Source of the DNA: Sepioteuthis lessoniana
Lineage: Eukaryota; Mollusca; Cephalopoda; Myopsida; Loliginidae
DNA: 64,000 nt
Assembly: GCA_963585895.1 (NCBI GenBank)
Contig: OY757939.1
Location: 36,994,332 to 37,058,331, forward strand
Direction of reading: 5' to 3'
Shown here: positions 52,180 through 62,545 of the stretch, one piece after another
Position numbering within the stretch: position 1 is the first letter of the stretch
Layout: each line of letters starts with the position of its first letter
The notes under the pieces: model-generated
Told to the model about the DNA's origin: nothing
Seen by the model: the letters and a program-made list of their open reading frames with translations, nothing else
Database searches by the model: none
Translations under genes and position numbers: made by a program

Positions 52180-52440
52180 AGTAAAATCGTATTCGATGGT
52201 TTTTTTACAGTTAAATACTTTCCAATGTATTTTTAAAGTAAAATAATTTCCAATGCATTTTTATTGTAAACCATTCCCAAATCTTTTTTATGATGAATCA
52301 TTTCCGATACATTTTTACAGTAAAACCATTTCCAATACTTTTTTTTAATTATAAAATCATGTTCAATGCATTTATTTTATAGTAAAATCATTTACAATGT
52401 TTGTTTTTTTATAGTAAGACAATTTTCAACGCTTTTTTAA
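52180..52440. repeat. 28-bp minisatellite, ~9 units
   Basis: Units like catttttatagtaaaatcat plus ttccaatg, the same unit as at 46235-46447. Confidence 0.85.
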
Positions 52441-52705
52441 CTGTATTAATTCAACTATTCTTCCTCCAGCTATGATTAGATAGTAGGGCAGACTGTGTTC
52501 TTTTACTTGACTCTGAAAATTCTGAATCTAAATTAGTTACAGACCTGTCAGGCTATTCGTGAGCAAGACACACTACATGAGTTGCAACCCCACGACCAAA
52601 CATGCTAATTCAAACCTTTCCTAAGGGTATCAGAGCTGCAATAAAACATTTGTCAGAATTTGAATGAGTAGTCGATAACCGTTACGCTACGAGCGCCTCC
52701 CACGG
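52440..52705. mobile_element. Two SINE A pieces in opposite orientation
   Basis: 52445-52500 reads tcctccagctatgattagat and agggcagactg (plus). 52600-52705 reads cctaagggtatcagagctgc to accgttacgctacgagcgcc (minus). Confidence 0.5.
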
Positions 52706-53190
52706 TTACTAAATTATGAATTGTTATATGAGACCCATGCTTTTGTTTGGTAAAGAAAAAGAAATTCAACACATGCGATTTTGGATATTTGAACTCTTAT
52801 ATAATGTTATCTGTGGTTTTTGTTAATCATATGATAAATTAAAATATACGACTAATTATCATTTTTTGGTAGGACCATGGAAATTCCACGGAAGGAAAAA
52901 ATCAAATTTTTTTTTTGCCTTATCAACAAAAACGACAAACTTGTTCGACAGAGTTGTGGGTTCATTTGATAAAAGATTCTTCCAAACAACTCTTTTCAGT
53001 GGCAGTCTGTGAGCATATATTTCAAGAAAAAATAAAACAATATTCGGTCACATTAGGATAATAGATTTATTTCCATCCTGTTAAGAGCATTGATATGAAT
53101 AAAAAATTCTGAAATAATTTTCTATAGGACTTCATCAAATCCATAGGAAAATAAAAAAATGAATTTTTTTAAATTTTAAAATTTTTTATT
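52706..53190. other. AT-rich unassigned sequence
   Basis: A plus frame near 52945 (VVGSFDKRFFQTTLFSGSL) is short and unrecognised. Confidence 0.3.
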
Positions 53191-53194
53191 TTCC

Positions 53195-53340
53195 TATTGG
53201 ATCCAGTCGAGCTATTAGGTTCACTTTTAGAAAAATACTCTGGGAAAAGTATGAACCGCCTAATCCTCCCGCTACTGTTTTAGACGGATGGATTTGGCAT
53301 AAAATAACCCAAGAAGGTTGATATGCCATTAAACAACCAA
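53195..53340 (+). mobile_element. SINE B, internal and 3' parts
   Basis: tcgagctattaggttcactt, tatgaaccgcctaatcctcc, ggcataaaataacccaagaa, ggttgatatgccattaaac. Confidence 0.7.
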
Positions 53341-53760
53341 ACAAACTATAAAATGTGCTTTTATCGGCAAGGCTTGGGCTCGAGACAAGGTAAACTTTGC
53401 CGTTTAAGAATATCCCAAATGATTGCTGGCAAGGTTGGAAGAACATCTGTAACGTTACGGGATCATAAATTTACATAGATGTTACATTTCGAAAAGTACA
53501 GCTCGATTCGTTGTTTCCGGTACGAAAAGTTTGTTACTGACTGCGTACATTTCATACAGCAGTCATCGAAACCCGAGACAGAGTTAGAGATATACTGTTG
53601 CTACATAGATAGTCTACCAGATCCATAGAAAACCTGACAGAAAAGCCTGACTTTGTGGGGCTCAATCTGTCGTCTTTGCGTCTGAACTGATCTGCTCAAA
53701 CACTGACCTCTGGTTCAATTAAAGAAAACATCTTTTCATATATAACATATCCTTATTATT
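53341..53760. other. Unassigned sequence
   Basis: No repeat or gene recognised. Confidence 0.3.
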
Positions 53761-53784
53761 TCATTAGCTAGTCATTATAATAAC

Positions 53785-53890
53785 ACTCCCAGCTATGGTT
53801 TAAATAGTACCACTAATGTCCTTCTAAAAAGACAGCTTTGATATTAAATAACCAATAAAGGTGGATATGCCATTTAACAAAGAAACCATG
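53785..53890 (+). mobile_element. SINE B 3' fragment
   Basis: cccagctatggtttaaatag, taccactaatgtccttcta, and a tail with gtggatatgccatttaac. Confidence 0.65.
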
Positions 53891-54109
53891 ATAATAACAC
53901 GTTTCGTTAAAAAGTTTCCATGAACCTGACAGCTAAATCAGCTGTCAGTGAATTCAAAATGCTCCTACTTTAAACATCCTGTCTTCAACTCCGAGTTCAA
54001 AACAAAACCCGATTATGAGAAGATTTACGTGTGTATTGTAGAGTCGGCTGTGGTTGGCAGTGCTGGCTGTAGTCTAGCAGGAGTGTTAGCGATACGTACG
54101 GCTCAACGT

Positions 54110-54465
54110 TCGTGTTGAGTCGGTATTTATTGAGTGCCCCACCAAACGGCCTTTTTTTAAGGTGGGTCCGGGCGAGGGCCGTAGCCCAGACACACCCTGC
54201 AACCCCCAAAATGCCTCAGGCTCTGTCGGCATTCCTCAAAAAGGGGCATCTAATAAACCAAGCCCCTCCGAGGTTAGAGCTTGAGGGGACGGCCCGCCGA
54301 GGCTCAAGGATGCCGGTCATGGCGCGCTTGATATGAATCCCGGTTTCCTGGAATCCATGTCAAACGGCATCGACCTACTGTCACCGGAATCAGGAGACAC
54401 CCGATCAGATCCGTGTATCGGTGAACACAGCCGACTGAAGTGTGTCCCGATAAACGGTGTCGCAA
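54110..54465 (+). repeat. Left arm of a ~350-bp imperfect inverted repeat
   Basis: gtcggtatttattgagtgcc through tgaagtgtgtcccgat is the imperfect inverse of 55725-56100. GC-rich. Open frames on both strands are likely incidental. Confidence 0.7.
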
Positions 54466-54679
54466 GGTGAGAGTTGGGCCACCTTCTGTTCTGCAGCGGC
54501 TTACCTATACTTAAATCTTTGCCGCGTGGGCATATTTGCATAGCACTTGCGAGTGTTGGCAAATATGTAAATCAATAAGCTGGCAGTATAACTGAGTAAT
54601 TGTTATGCTGACCTATCTACACGACAATGAAATCTTCCTCCTTCATAAATACTTTGTCTATTTACTCTCGGAGAGTTTT

Positions 54680-55710
54680 TCTCCCAGTGAGGGAGCTCAA
54701 TCAGCCACTGTGCTTCGTACCGAGGCTTTTCAGCGGACTGTCTGGCATTCGTGCCGGACGATCAATGCCCCATGGAAGAACTGAGGTCCCACTATAATCG
54801 ACCTTCTGGTCATTGACCTTGTGTCAAGTCCTGTCTGGTGGGACGCAGAGACAAATATCGGCACGGGTCCGACCTTCCTCTCCCCTAACTTTAAGCGGTC
54901 ATGTCTTGGGAGACTTGAGGCCGAAAGGCCTCCAATTTCGGCCGGGCCACCTTCGGGTGAGTAAGCTGCAACACTAACAAGCAGTCCATGTACCGCAGAC
55001 TTGAGGCCCAAAGGCCCCCAGCTTCGGCTGGGCTACCTTCGAGTGATCGAGCTGCAGTATTAACATCTTTGTCACCTTTTTACGGAACTGAACCTCTCTT
55101 TCCAGTTTAAGCAATAACTAGGCATTCGTGCCTCGACCATGTTTGGCTCATCAGGCCGAAGACGTGCAAAGTAAAGCAGGGCTGGTTCCACGGCTGGTTC
55201 CCGGCCTTCCCCTCTCCTAATTCTCACAATAATCGATCTTCGGGTCATTGACCGTGTGCTAAGTCCTATCTAGTGGGAGACAGAGACAAATATGCCTCCA
55301 AGCGAGGAAGCACGATTAGCCACTGCTTCATGCGGGGGCTTTTCAGCGAACTGTCTGGCCATCTGTGCCGGACGGTCAATGCTCCATGGCAGACTTAAGG
55401 CCTAAAGGCCTCCAGTTTCGGCTGGGCCACCTTCGGGTGGGCGAGCTGCATCATTGACACCTTTATCACCCTTGTATAGCACTGGACCTTGCTGTCCAGT
55501 TTAAGCTATTATCAGGCATACACGCCTCCAGCTAAGCCCATCAGGCCCACATTGCACTAAATGGGCCGATGACCAGCATAGTCCTGCAGGGCTCGAGCTT
55601 CGGCTCGTTCCCGACCTTCCTCTCCCCTAAATCCCCCCCTATAATCGACCTCCGGATCATTGACTTTGTTTTAAGTCCTATCTGGTGGGAGGCAGAGACA
55701 AATATCGACT
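54680..55710 (+). mobile_element. Three partial SINE G-type units in a row
   Basis: Each unit has some of: cttttcagcggactgtctgg, tccagtttaagc, ggcctccagtttcggc with caccttcgggtg, tRNA-like gatgaccagca..gggctcgag, and the end tcattgaccttgtg with gtcctatctggtgggag. Unit ends are near 54865, 55295 and 55710. The stem-rich ggccgaaaggcc motif is repeated. Confidence 0.6.
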
Positions 55711-55724
55711 TTCTCCCAGCAGCG

Positions 55725-56100
55725 TATGCACTACTCTCCGGGAGGCACTGGGCTGGGACACATTTCGGTCAGCAGCGTTGGTAGGTCCACGGATCTGGTC
55801 GGGTGTGTCCTGGTTCCAGTGGCAGTCGGTCGAGGTTTGCCTTAACTGGCATCCTCGAGCCTCAGCTGGCCGTCCACCCAGGCTCAAATCCACCTTGGAG
55901 GGGCAAGGTTTATCGCCTGACGCCTGAAGCGACCCTTTTTAAGGGAATGCTAACGGGGCCTGAGACATTTTGGGAGCCGCTGGGTGTGTCTGCGTTACGG
56001 CCTTGTGCCCTGACCAACCTAAAAAAAATCCTTGTCCCACACTCGTCCGGTTCGGCAGACGTACGCCAAATACCGACTTTTTCCCAGCAGTCAAGCCCGA
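55725..56100 (-). repeat. Right arm of the ~350-bp imperfect inverted repeat
   Basis: actctccgggaggcactggg through tacgccaaataccgac. Inverted it matches the left arm, including tgcctcaggct-, acacaccctg- and ccagatccgtg-type segments, with roughly three-quarters identity by eye. Confidence 0.7.
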
Positions 56101-56214
56101 TGGTTTTGGACGGACACTTCTACCTGCTGTACTAACACTCTTATTTTGTATATATGTTCTGATTATTCAATACACTTGTTCCACCTACTTTCTCTTCTTC
56201 TGTGTCATCTTTTT

Positions 56215-56640
56215 GGCCCCTAACAGGCCAAGTATTTGTCGCTGCCTCCCACCAGACACGACTTGACACAAGGTCAAAAGCCCGAAGGCCGATTAAAGTG
56301 GGGATAAAGGGGAGGGGAGGTCGGGAACGAGCCGAGACTCGAACCCTGCTTGTCTGTGCTGCTCATCGGCTCACTTAGTGCAATGTGAGCCTGATGAGGC
56401 AAGCAGTTTCACGAACCCAAATGTGGGTCCGGGCACGTATGCCAGTTTGCTGCTTAAACTAGACGCATGGTCTAGTGCCGTACAAGGGGGACAAAGGAGA
56501 CAAAAATGCAGCTCGCCCACCCGAAGGTAGCCTAGTCGAAACTAGGTGCCTAATTAAAGGCCCCAAGTCTGCCATTGTTCCTTTTCCAGGGCCACGCTCC
56601 GGACCGAAGTCCTGAACAGGCCCCGGGGCGCTCGCCGCAG
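56215..56640 (-). mobile_element. SINE G, inverted relative to the row
   Basis: Plus strand: acttgacacaaggtcaaaag, gaggtcgggaacgagccgag, actcgaaccctgcttgt (B box inverted), ctcatcggctcacttagtgc, agcccgcccacccgaagg-like end. Confidence 0.65.
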
Positions 56641-57456
56641 TAATGTTTTCCCATAACCACACGTGTATGACACGTGCATGTAAGTAAGTACTGACCTTTA
56701 ATAAATGGAAGCCTGCGGCCAAGCCTTTAATGAGACTTCTACTTCAATTCAAATTTTCTAGTCAACTTACAATTTTACCAAAACATATAAAATAACCACC
56801 TAATATAATTAAGTATCATCATCCCACTTATCTGTAGGGAGGATATATAGATAAGCATAATGATCGAAAGAACAAGTAGAAGCATGATATAGATTTTGTT
56901 AAATAAAATCAAATCTTTTCACTGAACAGAGTCCCCGTGGCGTTAATGAAACACGATGGTATCAACTTGAATATGAAATATTCAAGAATAACAACAGGTG
57001 ACTGTGTTAATCAGATCGAAAAAAAAAACACTTTTTAAAAAAATTTCAAACTGTCTCCAATCCTAGCAGTCCGACGCAAACACGAGGGAGGGAGGAAGAT
57101 CTTGTAAGGGTCTATGAACGAATCTCACTTTCAGCTACTAGAAGACACCCACCCCGACCAGATCAACGTCAAACCCAAGTTGTCGCTTTGAGTTTCAAAT
57201 TTCAACTGCCTTCTCAACGGCCGATCATGAATTATCGCTCGTATCTTAAACTTTCATTATGTTTTTCTTTAATTTCCATCAAACTTATCACACGACATGA
57301 ATCCATTTTTTGTACATCCGGGTTTCCGGGGGCCCACTATGTAATTTTAACAGGAGCTGATAACTTGTTCAACACTTGTGTAAGTGTTTGACTTTTCCAA
57401 TTTGACTTAAATTACCTTACTAAGTTACAACCTGACCAAACTAAATAAAAATATAA

Positions 57457-57460
<4 letters not shown>
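56641..57460. other. Unassigned, holding an exon candidate
   Basis: No repeat family was recognised between SINE G and the RTE tail; 56930-56997 is listed separately. Confidence 0.35.
56930..56997 (+). CDS. Candidate host-gene internal exon, product unknown
   Basis: caaatcttttcactgaacag precedes, and gtgactg follows, a 68-nt segment. In the first frame it reads SPRGVNETRWYQLEYEIFKN followed by NN and two bases. A second frame is also open (VPVALMKHDGINLNMKYSRI), so the reading frame is not settled. It is in the same strand as the 40297 candidate, but I cannot show they belong to one gene. Confidence 0.35.
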
Positions 57461-57464
<4 letters not shown>

Positions 57465-57488
<24 letters not shown>

Positions 57489-57645
57489 TATCTCGTGTCG
57501 CCAGCACAGATATCCCCGACCCTCTTTCGCCGCTTCTCCCTATCGTTCATCGCCTCTGGTAGGTCTTCAGGGCTACATCCCGAATCCTCACCGAGCTGCT
57601 GTATGTATGTTCGAGCTGGTCGTCCTTCTTTTGCTCGGCCATTTA
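57465..57645 (-). mobile_element. RTE-type LINE 3' end with (ATG)n tail
   Basis: Nine ATC/TCA units (57457-57486, the tail seen inverted), then the minus-strand sequence for GRPARTYIQQLG, then EDSGCSPEDLPEAM, NDREKRRKRVGDI and CAGDTR. Confidence 0.8.
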
Positions 57646-58333
57646 CTACCAACATTTTTTACACTCATCAAACAACCACAATTTTTTTTTTATCATAGAC
57701 AAACATTTATTAAAACTTATATAATGATATTTAACGATTTTTCTTTTTTTTTCATAGTTTTTCTCCTTCCTAACTTGTAATAAATCTGTTATCTATTTCT
57801 CTCTCGTGTTGCGATAAAAAAAAACAACAATAAAAACGATTACAAAAACAAGAAGACAACAACAACAACAAAACAAGAATAAAAAACAGCAATTCATAAG
57901 AACACACAAAAAACAACAACAAACAAATGAAATAATTAAAACAGTTAAAAAAGATAATGACTCAATTCGTATCGATCTTTTCTTTTTCTTTTTCTCTTTT
58001 CTTTTTTTTTTTTTTTGTTTTCATGTTCATTTTATTTTTTTGTCTGTTTATTTCTTTCTTTTTTCTTTTCAAAAACGAAGCAGTCATGTTCTTTTCACAC
58101 TTTTCTCTTTTTTTTTTTGTTCTTAACTTAGCTCTTACCAAAATTTCAAATGCTTTTTCCCCTTATCGTGAATCACTTCTTTCTTTTCTTTTTTCTTTTC
58201 TTCCGATACAATGACTTAATATCTGTTTTACGGTAGTAATAATTATAGATTTTATTTTTTGGTTTGTTTTCTTTGTTTTTTTTGTTTTTTTCACAGTTCA
58301 ATTGCTCAAACTCTGTTCTTTTCTCCTGATTTA
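57646..58333. other. T-rich and A-rich low-complexity sequence
   Basis: aacaacaacaac and ttttctttt runs; long Phe-rich plus frame (57957-58214) is compositional. Confidence 0.5.
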
Positions 58334-58334
58334 T

Positions 58335-58408
58335 TTTGCCCAGTCGGCTGAAGTGGGGAGGTGTCTGTAGAATATACCCACTGCACTTCTGCAGAGGGGT
58401 ATCTCCCC
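58335..58408 (+). mobile_element. SINE D head, target of a SINE A insertion
   Basis: tgcccagtcggctgaagtgg, gtagaatatacccactgcac; interrupted at gtaacgag. Confidence 0.75.
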
Positions 58409-58416
58409 GTAACGAG

Positions 58417-58706
58417 GTGCACGTGGTGTAATGATTATCGTCGTAGGAAATGGACACGACGACACGAGTTCAAATCCTGGACGAGACTGATTGCATTTCA
58501 CATAGCACTAATACCCTTGGGGAAGGTATGAATCCAATTATTCTCCCTCCAGCTATGGGTAAAATAGTAGGGCAGACTAGGTTCTTCAGCCGTGGCGAGG
58601 CAACTAGTCTAGGAGAAGGAAAACTCTGAATTCAAACCTGTTAAACTCCGCTTAAAAATTGACCTTGTGTCATATCCTGCCCGAGCGGAGGGGGTTGGTA
58701 AATATG
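58417..58706 (+). mobile_element. SINE A, full length, with 8-bp TSD
   Basis: 290 bp flanked by gtaacgag (58409-58416, 58707-58714). A box gtggtgtaatgattatcg, B box cgagttcaaatcctgg, tail cgagcggagggggttgg. Confidence 0.88.
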
Positions 58707-58719
58707 GTAACGAGTGACT

Positions 58720-58805
58720 TCAGTTGCCTGGGGTAGGGGGCTACAGAATACACCAACTGCACTTCTGTAGAAGGGTAACCCTCTAACGAGTGTCTTGTGT
58801 AAAGA
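58720..58805 (+). mobile_element. SINE D head fragment
   Basis: tgcctggggtagggggctac, agaatacaccaactgcactt, taacgagtgtcttgtg. Confidence 0.65.
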
Positions 58806-59115
58806 GTAGTTTTAATATCGAGTTTATTCAAGTTGTTTATTATGCTGTTAGAAAAAGAATTGTCTGGCAAAGTTATGAATGTATATAGGGACTAGTTTTA
58901 TAAGATTGTAAGTTGGTATTAGTTCAAGGTTGATTCTTATTGTGGATTCTGAGGGCTTCAGATTTAGCAAAGTGTATAAAAGAATTGGGATATAGAAGGT
59001 TATGGTAGAGTGTTGCTGGATTCAAGTTCATATGTAAACTTTACAGAAGGTTCTACATTGTTCAGTCTGTCAGTGATGCCCTGTATATCAAGATCTTGTG
59101 GATAGATAATCCAAC
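58806..59115. other. Unassigned sequence before a PLE fragment
   Basis: May be decayed PLE reverse transcriptase, but no clear frame. Confidence 0.3.
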
Positions 59116-59121
59116 AACACT

Positions 59122-59388
<267 letters not shown>

Positions 59389-59407
59389 CAAAGCATGCGT
59401 GATTATC

Positions 59408-59503
59408 GTACCGGCTCATTAGCCGAGTTGCTAGAGTATTCACCAGTAGTCCGGGAGACCTAGGTTCAATCTCTGGTCGAGTCATACCAAAGACTTTATA
59501 AAT
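59408..59503 (+). mobile_element. SINE C 5' third
   Basis: taccggctcattagccgagt, gctagagtattcaccagtag, taggttcaatctctgg, accaaagact; truncated at (TA)n. Confidence 0.75.
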
Positions 59504-59518
59504 ACTATATATATATTT

Positions 59519-59597
59519 TTTTTTTTTCGAATCATTCCTTGTTTTCTACGAAGTTTAAATCCTATAAGTCTGTTTTTTTTAAAAAATATATATACGG

Positions 59598-59600
<3 letters not shown>
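59519..59600 (-). mobile_element. PLE 3' flank fragment
   Basis: cgaatcattccttgttttct and acgaagtttaaatcctataa match 27195-27245. Confidence 0.6.
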
Positions 59601-59602
<2 letters not shown>

Positions 59603-59644
<42 letters not shown>

Positions 59645-59713
59645 ATATATATATATTTGCTTTGATACACACACATACGCATACACACACATATAAAATA
59701 TATATATATGTAT

Positions 59714-59766
<53 letters not shown>
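59603..59766. repeat. (TC)n, (CA)n and (TA)n cluster
   Basis: About 20 TC, then short TA, CA, TA, CA and TA blocks. Confidence 0.95.
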
Positions 59767-59769
<3 letters not shown>

Positions 59770-59783
59770 AGATTTGTAATTAC

Positions 59784-59906
59784 CCGGATGTCAGGATTGT
59801 ACATGAAACCCTGAAATCCAAAAGCAATCCTTCTATCTCTTAGGTATCCATTAAAAGCCAATCCAAAAACAAAATCATTTGGCCCAATTGCAATAAAGGA
59901 AATTGA
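59784..59906 (-). CDS. Candidate host-gene internal exon, product unknown
   Basis: On the minus strand aataaattacag precedes, and gtaattac follows, exactly 123 nt (41 codons, phase 0 on both sides). The reading is SISFIAIGPNDFVFGLAFNG, then YLRDRRIAFGFQGFMYNPDI and R. The peptide is rich in Phe and Gly with an RDRR turn and looks like part of a folded or membrane protein. It matches none of the repeats here. The frame continues into both flanks, so exon borders rest on splice-like motifs only. Confidence 0.4.
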
Positions 59907-60368
59907 CTGTAATTTATTCATCAATATTCACTGATATTGCCTTATTCGCTTCCCAATGTAATCGATAACATGGTGTTACATTCATTTCGCTGTGGATCTC
60001 GCTATAATTATCTAAGCGAAGCATCTTTCTCTATTGCTGTCGGTCTACACTTGAACAGACAGAAAAATTAATTACTAATGCATTCGTCTTCTTGCTTTTC
60101 TAAATATTTCTTACAATGCGTACAAAAAAAAAAAAAAAAAAAAAGGGAAAAGAATACAAAACAACAAAAAGTACATTCCTCTGTAGAATGCTTTCATGTA
60201 ACGGAAAACATGTACAACACAATTTAGATAAAGATGATTTTATACAAGGGTGTAGGAAAAAGTATTTATGAATTTTAAAAGCATTTATTTGAAAGCTAAT
60301 TACAAGGACACATGGCCCAATTATTATTATTATTACTACTACTACTACTACTACTACTGACTACTACT
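59907..60368. other. Unassigned, ending in ATT/CTA triplet repeats
   Basis: A20-type tract at 60126-60144. (TTA)n and (CTA)n at 60325-60395, probably the tail of the LINE that follows on the minus strand. Confidence 0.4.
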
Positions 60369-60394
60369 ACTACTTCTATTATTATTATTATTAT

Positions 60395-60762
60395 TATCTC
60401 ATTAGACTTTTTCACATCGGCGTTAGATGATGGTCTTTCATTAGAGTTTGAGTGACAGCAAGTCTTTTCAAGTCTCCGGGACTCTTCACAGTATTTTGGC
60501 CGTTCTCAATAATGTAGTAGTTTGGATGGTCTCCACTCGTCCGCCAACTTCCAAGTCCTCCTGTCCCTTTGGTAATCCTTTAGTTACCGTTCCAAACGCA
60601 CCAATTACAATTGGTATAATTGTCACCTGCATGTTCCATAGTTTTTTGAATTCCCTAGCAAGGCCGAAGTACTTATCCTTCTTTTCACATTCTTTCACTT
60701 TTATTCTGTGATCAGCCGGGACAGCAAAGTCAACAATTTTACAAGTTCTCTTTTTTGTGGAT
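60395..60762 (-). mobile_element. Non-LTR LINE 3' end, copy 1
   Basis: The minus strand reads DYAVPADHR-like VDFAVPADHRIKVKECEKKD, KYFGLAREFKKLWNMQVTII, PIVIGAFGTVTKGLPKGQED, EVGGRVETIQTTTLLRTAKI and L, then a stop. This is the conserved C-terminal end of a widespread invertebrate LINE protein. The 3' tail is (TAA/ATA)n. Confidence 0.85.
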
Positions 60763-60789
60763 TATTATTATTATTATTATTATTATCAT

Positions 60790-61412
60790 TACTGGTGAGT
60801 TTTTCACACAAACATTAGATTATGGTCTTTCATTGGAGTCTGAGTAACAGCAAGTCTCCTCAAGTCTCCAGGAATCTTCTCAGTATTCTGGTCAATCTTA
60901 AAACTGTAGTTTGAATGGTCTCGGCTCATACTCCGATTTCCAAATCTTCCAGCCCCTCATTAAACCTTTTAACTCCCTAACTACCTTCCTTTTCCATAAC
61001 TTTTTTTTTGTTCTTTGGCAAGTACTTTGTGGTCTGCCAGGACGGCAAAGTCTACAATTCGCCAGGTTCTCTTTCTTATGCTAATTATTATTAGGTCTGT
61101 TCGTCTGGCCGGGATTAGGCGATTTGTTCGTATCTCAGAATCGCAGAGAATTTTATATCATTCTCCTTCACGGATTCTGATTTATGCATATACTATTTAT
61201 CTGTATGGTCAAATTTCAATTTCTTGCACAGTTCCCAGTGATCACCTTTCCCACCCAGTCGTGTCTTGTCTTATACCCTTTCTGTGCTAGTTTATTGCAT
61301 TTGCTTATCATGTGAGTGATCGTTTCGTCTCTCTCACCACATAACCTACACTTGCTATTTTGTTGCGTCCCATCTATTGAACAGAGTTGATCCTCCTGGT
61401 GTTGTTTGAGAA
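60790..61412 (-). mobile_element. Non-LTR LINE 3' part, copy 2 (LINE section of a chimera)
   Basis: The upstream part (61216-61410) reads QEDQLCSIDGTQQNSKCRLC, GERDETITHMISKCNKLAQK, GYKTRHDWVGKVI. CRLC..THMISKC is a CCHC-type zinc knuckle. Further downstream the frame decays; the VDFAV..ADHK region is around 61040. 3' tail (ATA)n at 60763-60788. Confidence 0.8.
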
Positions 61413-61568
61413 CGTCGCTCACGAGTTCATCCTTGTTTCTTAAGCAGTGTCCTGCATGTCTTGTTCGTCTGATTCGGATGGTTTTAGTGATAGCAGGTTG
61501 GTGGCCGTAAAGTTACTATTTTGGGGAATGTTGCTTCCAGGATTGTTCAGTATAGCTCGTAGCATTCT
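61413..61568 (-). mobile_element. RTE section fused to LINE copy 2
   Basis: The minus strand reads TRMLRAILN, then KTIRIRRTRHAGHCLRNKDE and LVSDVL, as in the RTE copy at 32337. It then runs without a break in the frame into the LINE sequence (KQHQEDQLC). Same orientation as copy 2. Confidence 0.75.
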
Positions 61569-61597
61569 TGTGCAAATTATTATTATTATCATTTACT

Positions 61598-62395
61598 CCT
61601 TGAAAGTTTTTCCCATCAGTTTAGCTGATGGTCCTTCACTGGAGTTTGAGTGACAGTAAGACTCCCCAAGTCTCCAGCACTCTTCTCAGTATTCTGACCG
61701 TTCCTAATAATGCTGCAGTTTGGATGGTCTTTACTCGTCCTCTTATTTCCAAATCTTCCAGCCCATTTAATAATCCTTTAGTTACTGTATCAAAAGCACT
61801 TATTACGATAGGTATGTCACCTTCATATTCCATAGATTTTTCAATTTCCTAGCAAGGTCCAGGTACTTATCCTTCTTTTTACTTTCTTTCAGTTTTATTC
61901 TGTGGTCAGCCAGGACAGCAAAGTCGACAATTTTGCAAGTTCACTTTTTTGTTGATTTTTATAAGGTCTGGTCTTCTGGCTGAGATTAGGTGATCCGTGT
62001 GTATGTCAAAGTCCCATAGGAGTTTATGTGTGTCATTTTCTAGGACAGATGCTGGGTTTTGCATATATCATTTGTTCGTATGGTCAAATTTAAATTTCTT
62101 GCACATCTCCCAATGGATCACCTTCCCGTCCAGTCGTGTCTAGTCTTATACTGCTTCTGTGCTAATTTGGTGCATTCACTTATTATATGATTGATGGTTT
62201 CATCTCTGTCACCGCATAGCCTACATTTGCTATTTTGTTGCGTCTTATCTATTCTCGCTTTGATATGATTGGTTCGTATGGCGTTGTTTTGTGCTGCTAT
62301 TAGGAGAGATTTTGTTTCTTCAAGTTTTCTTTTCTTAGCCGCGTCCAGGTTTTCTAGTGTTAGATGTTGTTTACAAGTCGTTTAAGACGCCCATA
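61598..62395 (-). mobile_element. Non-LTR LINE 3' part, copy 3
   Basis: The minus strand reads KRKLEETKSLLIAAQNNAIR, TNHIKARIDKTQQNSKCRLC, GDRDETINHIISECTKLAQK, then after frameshifts KLLWDFDIHTDHLISARRPD, IVDFAVLADHRIKLKESKKK, DKYLDLARKLKNLWNMKVT, LEIRGRVKTIQTAALLGTVR. CCHC knuckle followed by a second conserved region. 3' tail (ATA)n at 61568-61592. Confidence 0.85.
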
Positions 62396-62439
62396 GAGTT
62401 GTTTTTCTTCCCATTTTCCCCCTAATTATTGTTATTCTG

Positions 62440-62545
62440 TTGTCCTTGCGAGTTTTTTCACTCAAATTTTAACTGGTAGTTTTTCACTGGAGTCTGAGGA
62501 CTCTTCGAAGTATTCTTACTGATCTTGACTGTGCTATGATCTAGA
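62440..62545 (-). mobile_element. Non-LTR LINE 3' terminal fragment, copy 4
   Basis: gagttttttcactcaaattt, ttttcactggagtctgag and gaagtattcttactgatctt match the terminal ~100 bp of copies 1-3. Confidence 0.6.
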
